A stretch of 64,000 nt of DNA from assembly GCA_964559435.1 (NCBI GenBank), contig CAZLHI010000008.1:43079-107078 (forward strand), read 5' to 3'. The notes beneath the pieces are model-generated. The model had not been told where the DNA came from, did no database searches, and worked only from the letters and a program-made list of their open reading frames with translations. The DNA is from Hebobacterum sp964559435 (GTDB lineage: Bacteria; Armatimonadota; Hebobacteria; Hebobacterales; Hebobacteraceae). A program made the translations under genes and the position numbers. Position 1 is the first letter of the stretch. Each line of letters starts with the position of its first letter. Below are positions 1 through 7,585 of this stretch, in pieces.

Positions 1-1435
1 GTGCCGGCGAATCGTACTCGATCGGCCGGCCGAGGCGCCGTGAGAGTTCGCAGAGGATTTCCCAGTCTGCGCGAGCTTCGCCCGGCGAATCGACCGCGCG
101 CCGCACGCGCTGCACTCGGCGCTCGGTGTTCGTGAACGTGCCCTCCTTCTCAGCGAAGCTCGACCCCGGAAGCACGACGTGCGCCATCTGCGCGGTCGGC
201 GTGAGGAAGATATCTTGAACAGCGATGAAATCGAGCTTGCTGAGGGCGTCGCGAGCCGCGGCAACATCGGGGGAGTTCGCGAGTGGGTCGTCGCCCATCA
301 CGAAAAGGGCCTTCGCGCGTCCCAGCATATCCCACGACGGAAGGCCCGCTTCCACCGGTATCGAGACGCCCCAAGCGCGGCCGAACTTGCTTCGCACCGC
401 TTCGTCGCTCACCGGCTGATACCCGGCGAGGAAGTAGGGAGTGACCCCCATGTCGCGCGCGCCCTGGAAGTTACAGTAGTTGCCAAGCCACAGGAGCGGA
501 GACCAGGAGGCGGTCGACGCGGTCGCCGCCTTCCCAAACGCGGAAAGGGCCGCGAGCACGTCAGCTCCCTGAGGGCCGAGACTTGCCGCGCGTGTGTAGA
601 TGACCAACGGCGCTCTGCAGGCAGATAAGGCTTCCCCGACTCGGATCACATCGCTCGCCGGGACCCCTGTGGTGGCCTCGGTCTGATCCGGCGTCCAGTT
701 GGCGACGGTCGCGGCCAGGCTTTCGACCTCTGCTGCCTCGGCCTTGGCCAGGGCTACGTGAAGCAGGCCCGCGGCGAGTTGAAGCTCAGTGCCAGGACGT
801 GGGGAAAGGCGAATCTCGGCGAGCTCGCCCAACTGTCCAGAGCGGACAGCCACCTCGACCACGGGCACGCCCCGCTCCGCTGCGCGAAGCACGCGGGAGG
901 CCGCAGCCGGGTGCTCCTCGACCGGGTCAGCCTGCCAGAGAAAGATCAAATCGGCCCGGTCTATGTCGTCGAGGCCGGCCGCGGAGAGGGTCAGGTGTCG
1001 ATACTTCGGGAGGTCGAAGAGGCCGGGCAGCGCGTCGAGGCGAGCGCTGAAGTCGATGTTGTTCGTCTCGAGGGAGCGGCGAGCGAGCTTCGCAAGCAGG
1101 AAGTTCTCCTCGTTTGTGGCCCGAGGAGACCCCAGCACTCCGATTGCACTCCCGCCCGCGTCCGCCTTGATTGCGCCGACGCGGTCGGCCACCAGGGAGA
1201 GAGCTTCATCCCAGCTCGCTTCCTCGAAGGCCGAGTTCCGGCGTATGAGCGGCTTGCGCAGCCTTCTGGCACTAGTGGCCACTTCATGAGCGTGCCAGCC
1301 TTTTGCGCAGAGACGGCCCCGGCCAACGGGGTGACCCGCGCTGGCCGTCGCCCCCAACAGTTTGCGGCCCGCTACCTGCAAATAGAGCCCACAGCCACAG
1401 CCACAAAAAGGGCAGGTAGTCAACACATGAGGCAT
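1..1435 (-). CDS. formate dehydrogenase alpha / NuoG-like molybdopterin oxidoreductase, 3' end cut by window
   Basis: The frame is open from an ATG at 1435 to the window edge (478 codons), so the C-terminus is missing. It starts MPHVLTTCPFCGCGCG: C-x2-C-x3-C ligands of an N-terminal [4Fe-4S] cluster (C8, C11, C15), with the fourth Cys in GRLCAKG near residue 43. Then come hallmarks of the bis-MGD family: NEENFLLAKLAR, TNNIDF, LGNYCNFQGARDMG, ALFVMGDDPLANSPD and HVVLPGSSFAEKEGTFTN. In formate dehydrogenases the segment after TNN-x-D holds the Mo/W-ligating Sec/Cys-His pair (ARL-C/U-H); here it reads ARL-Asp134-Ala135, so the usual catalytic pair is absent. NuoG-type subunits also lack it, so this may be an electron-transfer or other subunit rather than a true formate dehydrogenase. 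Family assignment is firm, substrate unknown. Confidence 0.85.
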   Translation of the reverse strand, partial: MPHVLTTCPFCGCGCGLYLQVAGRKLLGATASAGHPVGRGRLCAKGWHAHEVATSARRLRKPLIRRNSAFEEASWDEALSLVADRVGAIKADAGGSAIGVLGSPRATNEENFLLAKLARRSLETNNIDFSARLDALPGLFDLPKYRHLTLSAAGLDDIDRADLIFLWQADPVEEHPAAASRVLRAAERGVPVVEVAVRSGQLGELAEIRLSPRPGTELQLAAGLLHVALAKAEAAEVESLAATVANWTPDQTEATTGVPASDVIRVGEALSACRAPLVIYTRAASLGPQGADVLAALSAFGKAATASTASWSPLLWLGNYCNFQGARDMGVTPYFLAGYQPVSDEAVRSKFGRAWGVSIPVEAGLPSWDMLGRAKALFVMGDDPLANSPDVAAARDALSKLDFIAVQDIFLTPTAQMAHVVLPGSSFAEKEGTFTNTERRVQRVRRAVDSPGEARADWEILCELSRRLGRPIEYDSPA

Positions 1436-1700
1436 AAATTCCCTCACACGGCACGGTATGCTGTTTTCATCTGCCGCTGGCGCCTTCGGTCTGGAGCGAC
1501 AGGCACTACGGTTGAGCCTCCTGCCTACGCGCGAACGATCCTGCTGGACAGCGTCCGACTGGACAATGCCGGTGCGGCACTAGAACGGCGGTACTGCTTC
1601 TCTCCAATCGCCTCAGGTCAATCGCCTATCCGTGTCACACGCAATACCAGGAACTGGCATGGACCAGATGGGCAAGTTAGTGATCTTTATCACAATGTCG
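1436..1700 (-). other. long untranslated leader of the FDH-like gene
   Basis: About 265 nt separate the predicted transcription start from the ATG at 1435. No credible gene lies here; the only frames are short and unlike the neighbours. A leader of this length before a molybdopterin enzyme could hold a structured element, but I could not match it by eye to the Moco motif or another riboswitch. Confidence 0.3.
1677..1695 (-). promoter_or_regulatory. Rex-like (or CRP/FNR-type) operator upstream of the FDH-like gene
   Basis: On the minus strand the site reads TTGTGATAAAGATCACTAA. It fits the Rex pattern TTGTGAA-N4-TTCACAA with three mismatches in the arms, and also the HcpR/CRP-type pattern TTGTGA-N6-TCACAA with one mismatch. 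It lies 11 bp downstream of a predicted -10 box, a repressor position. A rex gene with a similar site at the same promoter position lies at 53 kb in this window. The regulator is inferred from pattern only. Confidence 0.5.
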
Positions 1701-1706
1701 GGCGAC

Positions 1707-1734
1707 ATGTTACAATGTTTCCCAGATTTGTCAA
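1707..1734 (-). promoter_or_regulatory. sigma70-type promoter for the FDH-like gene
   Basis: Minus strand: -35 TTGACA at 1734-1729 (consensus), 16-bp spacer, -10 TAACAT at 1712-1707 (4 of 6). The predicted start of transcription, near 1700, lies next to an inverted repeat TGTCG-GG-CGACA and the operator at 1677-1695. The promoter is followed by a leader of about 265 nt. Confidence 0.5.
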
Positions 1735-1821
1735 CCCCTAACCGGAGTGAGGAAGGGCGCCTGCTGGGCTCATGGCACAGAGGGCCGAGCAGCCGCGGGC
1801 GGGGTGTTCCGCGGGGGTCCA

Positions 1822-2100
1822 TCAGTCGCGCGTCAGCTCAGATGCCAGTTGGACACACTCCACGACTTTGAGAAGCTCACCGCCAACGCTCTCGGTCGAC
1901 TCGCCGGCCAGCGCCGGGGCGAGGTCGGTCACCGGCACCCAGGTTGTCGCCAGATAGCCCACCATCTTCTCTGTGGCATCTCGCCTGGCCACCTCGATCA
2001 GTCGCCGCACGGCATCGGGCTCGTTCCAACCGGCCCCCCAGACTCGAAGGCCCTTTCCCTGGAAGTAGCTGACTGACGGGTAGTCATCTTGTGCTATCAC
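1822..2100 (-). pseudogene. C-terminal relic of a GH20-like glycosidase domain
   Basis: The minus strand encodes 92 residues beginning near AQDDYPSVSYFQGKG and continuing VWGAGWNEPDAVRR and KMVGYLATTW. This is the C-terminal end of a (beta/alpha)8 barrel of the hexosaminidase-like type (pattern DDYPS...GGW...R...LGYLxTTW). An in-frame TAG directly precedes it, and the codons before that TAG still read HDWL, so the reading frame once continued upstream. Everything further upstream has been replaced by the MttB-like gene, whose stop is at 2154. No start codon with a ribosome site is seen. I read it as a decayed 3' fragment; expression as a separate small protein is unlikely. Confidence 0.5.
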
Positions 2101-2153
2101 CTTCTAGAGCCAGTCATGAATTGTGCTGCGGTGCCTGCCGGTGTCCGTCGCGC

Positions 2154-3572
2154 TCAGCTGGCGAGGTCCCGCTTGGCCTTGGCATAGACGGCATCCACTT
2201 CCCGAAGAAGATCCGATGGTAGCTCGTAGTCGTGCTTCGCCACACGCTCCCGCGCTATCTCTTTGGCGCGGTCTCCAATATCCGGCGCGCCAGCGCCGAG
2301 CCATCCGGCCAGCGAGCGGCGCTCGAATATCTCTGGCAGCCAATATTCGTCGCGGTACCGGGAAAGCGTGGTGTCCAGGGCCAGGAATCCCCGCCCCAGG
2401 CCGGAGGCCACCTCCGTCACGGCCCCGTCGGGATCGCAGTCACCGTCGAGGCCGGCCACGAGACGCTGGGCGTAGTCGCGCAGCTCGCAGTCGATCACCA
2501 ACTGCTCGGCACTGAAGACCTCATCGAGGGAAAGCGTGCCCGCGCCATCGAAGTCGCAACCCCCCATGAGCGCGCCGGAGATCATCCCCCCCATCTTCTC
2601 CGCGGCCGCCTGGAGTCCGGGCAGCTTGGCCTGGGTGCGGATGGCACTGTGCGGCGCCCCCGGCTCGCCTCCGTGGCAGAAGGCGTTGAGCTCCTGACAG
2701 GCCCGGCGGAAGAGCAGATCCTCCGGTCCGCCGAAGCTCATCGCCATCCCCCGAAGGTCGAATGCCATCGCGGCCACCGCCCAGTCCACAGGCAGCGCCG
2801 TGACCGCGCGCAAAACGATCGCCGAGCCCATGACCTCGGCCACCCCCAGCGCCAGCGCGTCCGCGATCCGGATGGGCGCGGTCGCACCGACGGACGACAT
2901 GTTGCTCGTGTGGATGCGTTCCAGCCGATCGCGAACGCTGAGAACCGACCGCAGTGACTCGGCGCCGATAGTGAGCGGGCTCACCACGTAGACCGGGAGC
3001 GACCGCACCGGCCGCCCCAGCACCTCCGCCATGTCCATGACATATGGCAGCGACTCGACCCACTTCGGGTCGATCGGAGCACCGCCCTCCCGGCAGTAGT
3101 GGGCCTGGATCTTGTACTGCAGGATCGGCTGGAGGTGAGTGGGGACGTCTCCCGGACATCCGGGCACGTGTCCGATGACTCTCTCCTCGCGCAGGCTGTC
3201 GACGAGCTTCGCGGCCTCGATCAAGCGCGCCTCCGTGTAGGGCACGACCGTGTCGGTGTCGAGATCATGCACGTGAGTGGGATACTGACACGTAATCAGC
3301 CGGAAGGCCGGCGGCTCCTCAGCCTGCCTCGGCGAGCCACCGGAACCTGAGGACCGTGCTTCCTCGGCGCATTCAGAGATGGCGGCCCAGTCCGGGAAGA
3401 CACGCCCTCCCTCGACGCGGAGGCCCGCCCGCCGGGCGGCGTCGAGCGTCTCCGCATGAAGGACGCGCAGGCCATGCTCGGCCAAGATGCGGTATCCGGC
3501 CTCACATATCTGCTCGAGCTGCTCAGGTGTGAGCACTCGGGGTCGTTGACTGCGTAGTGTGCGCTTGCTCAC
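2154..3572 (-). CDS. MttB-family (trimethylamine methyltransferase-like) protein, non-pyrrolysine type
   Basis: This 472-aa protein belongs to the MttB superfamily (COG5598), whose members move a methyl group from a methylated amine or betaine to a cobalamin-carrying corrinoid protein. Family signs include HTSNMSSVGATAPI in the middle, AKLPGLQAAAEK, and GGCDFDGAGTLSLD towards the C-terminus. The length is normal and there is no in-frame amber codon, so it is not a pyrrolysine enzyme; characterised relatives of that type act on glycine betaine, proline betaine, carnitine and similar compounds. The start is a GTG at 3572 with AGGAGGGA 8 nt upstream. It lies 52 bp downstream of a DUF6785 membrane protein on the same strand, so the pair is probably one operon. 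No corrinoid protein or reductive activase is in the window, so substrate and partner are unknown. Confidence 0.85.
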   Translation of the reverse strand: MSKRTLRSQRPRVLTPEQLEQICEAGYRILAEHGLRVLHAETLDAARRAGLRVEGGRVFPDWAAISECAEEARSSGSGGSPRQAEEPPAFRLITCQYPTHVHDLDTDTVVPYTEARLIEAAKLVDSLREERVIGHVPGCPGDVPTHLQPILQYKIQAHYCREGGAPIDPKWVESLPYVMDMAEVLGRPVRSLPVYVVSPLTIGAESLRSVLSVRDRLERIHTSNMSSVGATAPIRIADALALGVAEVMGSAIVLRAVTALPVDWAVAAMAFDLRGMAMSFGGPEDLLFRRACQELNAFCHGGEPGAPHSAIRTQAKLPGLQAAAEKMGGMISGALMGGCDFDGAGTLSLDEVFSAEQLVIDCELRDYAQRLVAGLDGDCDPDGAVTEVASGLGRGFLALDTTLSRYRDEYWLPEIFERRSLAGWLGAGAPDIGDRAKEIARERVAKHDYELPSDLLREVDAVYAKAKRDLAS

Positions 3573-3624
3573 GTCTGTTCCCTCCTATATAGAGGCGCGA
3601 ATGCGCCTTGCGGAGATCGCGGCG

Positions 3625-5598
3625 CTACACCTCGCCATGGGTGGCCAATGCCACCACAGTCCAGATCCCCACGTTCGTCATGTCCCCCACGATCAGCCCG
3701 ATGGCGAGAGGGACCGTGACTCGGTAGAGGCGCAGGCCGCCGTAGCGAATGACGAGAGACTTCAGCGCCCAGCCGATGAAGAACGGCATGTAGTTCCAGT
3801 GTCCTCCCCAGGTGTTGGCGGCTATGTATCCCAGCGGGTGGAACGGCCACCACCAGAACCGCAGGCGCATCATCCCGAGGAAGACCACCACCGCGCCGCC
3901 CGCGAGGAAGGCGATGATGCCGCTCGTGTTTCTGCCGCCGACCGCCGGATCGGACAGCCAGTTGGCGACGCGGCCGCCGGCGTTGAGAGTCTGCCAGGAG
4001 AAGTTGGTGTAGCTCAAAGCGCGGTTGAAGCCCATGAAACCATGCCGGTACATCATTGTCATAGTCAGGTAGCTCGACAGCAACAGGGCCAGCAGGAAGA
4101 CGCCGGCGATGGCCGCCAGCAGACGTCGGGAGTTGAGGCGGCCGGAGTCCGCCACCTTGAACGAGTCCATGACGGTGCCCGGCAGGGCCTCGAACGAGAG
4201 GCCGGTCCCGGACTGGAAGGACCAGTGGGCGGAGACAAGGGTGACCAGTTCGGCGCGTCGGAATGCGTTTGACCCGATCGTGCCCATGAGGAGCTCCTGG
4301 AGCTCGATCGGATAGCACAGGAATCCAAGGCCGGCCTCCGCCCGAAGACGCGCCATGAGCGTGAAGTAGGCCACCAATACGCCCATGAACAGGAGGCCGA
4401 AGGCCAAGCGACACCCGGCGAGCCAGCAGAAGTAGAGCAGGCCCCCAAAGGAGACGACGAACGCGGCAAGCGCCCAGCGATAGGTGATCGGCTCCTCGAC
4501 CGTATCGTATGCGCCCCGGCGCCCGAAGGCAATGCGGACCACCTGGAGCAGATAGCGGCGAGACGTCCACAGAATGAGTGCGAGCAGCGTGAAGGCGGCC
4601 CCGCCGCCCTGGAAATAGGGCGCGGGGAACTCCGGGCCGTACCACTCCGAGGGGAGCTGGGGTGTAGCCCCGTTGAGGACGGCGATCACGTGGAGCGCCA
4701 GCCGGACAAGCCAGAAGAACCAGACCGAGAAGGCCAGCTCGCGTGGGACGAGATAGGCGATGGCGATCATCCACGGCCAGAGCACGAGCTCGACGTGGCC
4801 GAGGCCGGCCCAGGGGCCGACCCTCTGCCAGCGGATGATCGGCAAGGGGCCAAGCGGGATGCTCGGGATGGACGGCACTCGCTGCGCGAGACTGTTGACC
4901 AGATTGATGCCCAGGGAGACCGCCACACCAAGCCAGAAGACCCAGCTTATCGGCAGCCTGCCGGCTCGCCCGGCCTCGCCTCCTCGCGGTTGCTGGACCA
5001 TCTGAAGCGGGATCTGAGCGAGCGGGAAGCTGAGCCTCTCGTGGCTCACCCACTGCCGGCGGAAGATGACCATCAGGGAAACGGTCGCGGTGAACAGCAG
5101 GACTATCAGAAGCCACAGCGCGCCCAGGGGCACCCACCAGGCCGACCACGGCACGGCGGCCGCTCCCTGGAAGTAGCCATCGACAACGCCGAACTCGTTC
5201 GGCGCGAACCAGGTCGGCACGTACTCGAGGAACAGGGGCTCCCAGTGAGGATGTGTTCGCGCCATATAATGAAAAGCGATGTTGCGGGAGAGCGCGATCG
5301 GAAAGAGGCCGTGGCCGATGACGGTGCCGCCGACGAGCACGAGCGAGTAGATGGTGAGGAGTTCGCGCCGTGTGAGTCCGCTGCGCCGGAGCGGGGGGAG
5401 GGTCATGAGCGTGGTGAGCACCAGCAGGACAACTACCGGCGCCATCGCCGGCACGCCGGAGGTCACATCGGAGACGCGGTACCAGACGATCTCGACGTAG
5501 AAGGCGAGAGGAGCCAGCAGGATGAGGATCGCGTACGCCAGCAGCACGCCGCGAAGCGTCACACCAGCGGCGCGATCAGTTGTCACACTGCCGTTCAC
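3625..5598 (-). CDS. DUF6785-type polytopic membrane protein, possible permease
   Basis: 657 residues with a dozen or more hydrophobic segments. Conserved blocks are HERLSFPLAQIPLQMV near residue 187, RLRAEAGLGFL near 420, and a C-terminal stretch with FWWWPFHPLGY and RYGGLRLYR followed by a Gly-Asp in a last helix. The same blocks occur in a second homologue at 57732-59735. The family has no proven function; placement next to catabolic enzymes in both loci suggests uptake of a small substrate (inference), here possibly the methylated compound used by the downstream MttB-like protein. The start is a GTG at 5598 with GGCGGAG just upstream. Confidence 0.75.
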   Translation of the reverse strand: MNGSVTTDRAAGVTLRGVLLAYAILILLAPLAFYVEIVWYRVSDVTSGVPAMAPVVVLLVLTTLMTLPPLRRSGLTRRELLTIYSLVLVGGTVIGHGLFPIALSRNIAFHYMARTHPHWEPLFLEYVPTWFAPNEFGVVDGYFQGAAAVPWSAWWVPLGALWLLIVLLFTATVSLMVIFRRQWVSHERLSFPLAQIPLQMVQQPRGGEAGRAGRLPISWVFWLGVAVSLGINLVNSLAQRVPSIPSIPLGPLPIIRWQRVGPWAGLGHVELVLWPWMIAIAYLVPRELAFSVWFFWLVRLALHVIAVLNGATPQLPSEWYGPEFPAPYFQGGGAAFTLLALILWTSRRYLLQVVRIAFGRRGAYDTVEEPITYRWALAAFVVSFGGLLYFCWLAGCRLAFGLLFMGVLVAYFTLMARLRAEAGLGFLCYPIELQELLMGTIGSNAFRRAELVTLVSAHWSFQSGTGLSFEALPGTVMDSFKVADSGRLNSRRLLAAIAGVFLLALLLSSYLTMTMMYRHGFMGFNRALSYTNFSWQTLNAGGRVANWLSDPAVGGRNTSGIIAFLAGGAVVVFLGMMRLRFWWWPFHPLGYIAANTWGGHWNYMPFFIGWALKSLVIRYGGLRLYRVTVPLAIGLIVGDMTNVGIWTVVALATHGEV

Positions 5599-5918
5599 CG
5601 CGCCATCTCCGCCCGGTCCGAGTCAGGCCCAGCTACCAGAGGAGTCAGCCGCTGTGGGGCCTGGCGGCTCTGCAGGCCGAACCTGAGGCAGCGACATCCC
5701 TCATAGCCGCCTCACCCAGTTCAACGAGCGGCTTCAGTGATCCCTTCACTCATTCCCGCGTCGCCCGAAACTGTCCGTGTGGGAACATACGGCGAGCGTC
5801 CCGTTTCGTCAGCAGCGGACCCTGAGCAGGGCCGTACGCCGGCCGGATCGTCACAGGGATTCCGTCCCAGGCACCAAATGGAAAGTCACCATCATCGATA
5901 GCATGAGTGGAGGCGAAT
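5599..5918. other. divergent intergenic region
   Basis: 320 bp between the DUF6785 gene (minus) and an exported gene (plus). No gene is convincing. A minus-strand frame ending at 5750 (FPFGAWDGIPVTIRPAYG) has protein-like composition but no start or partner. I see no clear promoter. Confidence 0.3.
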
Positions 5919-6834
5919 ATGACGATACCGCGGTTATGGGCAGTGACGGTCTGGCTCCTCTGCTTGGCCCTGGCATCGGCTGGCGGGGTGCCCGCGCCCG
6001 ACGACTTGCCGGACGTGTCCGGCCCGGCGCGCGTCCAGTCACATCTGCCCGAAGTCGAGCTGCCCGGAGGCTTCGTCCTTCTCGACCGCGCGTCAGGCGA
6101 CGTCACAGGCGATGGGGTGCCAGACGTAGTCTGCCTGGGTGGCAGGAAGCGGTGCGAGCACACCCGGCATCGAAGAGATTGCGCTGACCAGGATGCCCGC
6201 GCGGCCGCCCACTCTCGCACAGCGATCTCTCCCCGGGCATACCTTTTGCGGCGATCTGGCGTTGGGTCCGGAGGCGCGGGTCCTAACGCTATGCGATACC
6301 GATCAGAAGGCCTGGGTCACGGACCGAACTGGGGAGCTTCGGAATGTCTATGAATCGTTCGCCGTCGAACCATACTACCCGATATTCGTCGAGATGCGAG
6401 GGCTCGTGGCCCCGCCCGTCACCACAGGGATTGGCTCGGGCTACGACCACCACGTAGTCGTGGCACAGGTCCGCAGGGCGGCCGACGAGGGGCACGGGTG
6501 TGAGGAGGATCTGCGGGGGATTGAGTTCCGCGCAAGGGGAAGCGAGCCGTCCTGGTACGTCACAGTGTCTGAGAGCGGGATCGCCTTCTCGGAGGAAGTC
6601 ATTCGGGAGGAATTCCCCTACGTCCACGCGGGCGTGTCTCCAGGACGGTACGTCTACTACGCCACCACGCAAGGGCCTGAGCAGCATGCGATTGCGGCGG
6701 TGTTCGAGGAAGACACGTGCTACGACTGCATGTCCGGAGAGCGCTTCGCCTACACGGCCAAGGTCGTTCTCGACGGACATCGCTACACAGGATGCGCGCG
6801 GCTGGGATTCCTGCCGGCGACTATCGTCCCTTGA
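5919..6834 (+). pseudogene. exported protein with COG3650-like C-terminal domain, frameshifted
   Basis: A strong GGAGG at 5909-5913 sets an ATG at 5919. The first frame gives a signal peptide (MTIPRLWAVTVWLLCLALASAGG) and then GDVTGDGVPDVV, an FG-GAP/VCBS-like loop. After about 6130 this frame turns into arginine-rich nonsense, while a second frame, closed upstream by a TAG at 6127, carries credible protein to the stop at 6834: RARGSEPSWYVTV, DTCYDCMSGERFAYTA and GCARLGFL, which match the COG3650-type periplasmic domain (RGxEPxW ... C.D.MSG..F.Y ... GCA). One indel between 6130 and about 6150 would join them. It may be a real mutation or a sequencing error; otherwise these are two overlapping genes, the second from a GTG at 6139. 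Confidence 0.55.
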
Positions 6835-7028
6835 GTGAGCCGTGGAACCCTAGAAGCAGTTCCAGAAGTCGAGGAGGGACTCGCGTTTCGCAGCAGTCCG
6901 GCCTCAAGGTGAGCCACCAGTCGCGGCCGGCTTCGCCCCGCTCGCGTGATGAGACTGTGGTGGCGCAAGCAGGGACGCCGGGAGCAACCAGCGAACGCGT
7001 CGGGTAAGCGTGGCCGGCGGGCGGCGGA

Positions 7029-7577
7029 ATGGGAGTGCTGTCGGTGCGGTTCCTGCATTTTGCGGCGCGGGCGGTCGTGATCGGTCTGGGAGCGGCGTGG
7101 CTTGTCGCCTCTGCGGCCCACGGCGGGCTGTGCTCCGCGATGACGGAGGCGTGGAAGGGGATTGCAGCGGACGACCGACACCGAGCGCGCGCCCGCGACG
7201 CCCGGAGGCCGCGGCGCGGCCCCTACTTCCAAGTTCTCGAGCGCTTGGAGGAGGAGCTGGATGGGCGCGAGGCGACCGTCGCCGTTGTCCTGTCCGGCCG
7301 CGATCGTCCGCTCTATCGCCGCTTCTCTCCCAAGCGTACCTACGAAGCCATCTACCGTCTCTATCCCGCGAAAGTCGATCTCTACCTGCCGGTGTCAGAG
7401 AGCGGCCACGAGCTCTTTTGGTTCGACTGCCCAGCCGAAGACGTGCCGCGGGTGCCTGATCTGTGGCGGCACGACTATGTGCTCTGGGTCGTGCGCGGGC
7501 CGGCTGACCCGCCTGCGACCTATCGGCTCATCTGCCAGAACGAGGCAGTCCGGCTCTACCGCCGGCTAGAGGAGTAA
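7029..7577 (+). CDS. membrane-anchored hypothetical protein
   Basis: 182 residues with an N-terminal hydrophobic segment (residues 12-33, signal anchor or signal peptide), then an Arg-rich linker and a folded-looking domain with RRFSPKRTYEAIYRLYP and LYLPVSESGHELFWFD. I do not recognise the family. It starts at an ATG after a purine-rich GGCGGGCGGCGGA. It ends 8 bp before the first GT-C-type gene, so all three genes up to 11070 are probably cotranscribed; a role beside those membrane glycosyltransferase-like proteins is inferred from position only. Confidence 0.6.
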   Translation: MGVLSVRFLHFAARAVVIGLGAAWLVASAAHGGLCSAMTEAWKGIAADDRHRARARDARRPRRGPYFQVLERLEEELDGREATVAVVLSGRDRPLYRRFSPKRTYEAIYRLYPAKVDLYLPVSESGHELFWFDCPAEDVPRVPDLWRHDYVLWVVRGPADPPATYRLICQNEAVRLYRRLEE

Positions 7578-7585
7578 GGCGCTCA

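Noticed and set aside
1436..1700. Moco riboswitch or tRNA-Sec in the FDH leader
   Set aside because: No convincing core motif, cloverleaf or T-loop could be read by eye; left as an unexplained leader.
758..1741. Plus-strand ORF of 327 codons
   Set aside because: It is the antisense shadow of the FDH-like gene, whose minus frame carries the cluster cysteines and family motifs but runs off the window edge.
2104..2154. In-frame amber codon near an MttB-like gene taken as pyrrolysine
   Set aside because: The MttB-like gene itself has no amber codon, the TAG lies in a separate relic, and no pyl genes are seen.
4690..5706. Plus-strand ORF of 338 codons opposite the first DUF6785 gene
   Set aside because: Strongly charged, His/Asp/Arg-rich sequence typical of an antisense frame.
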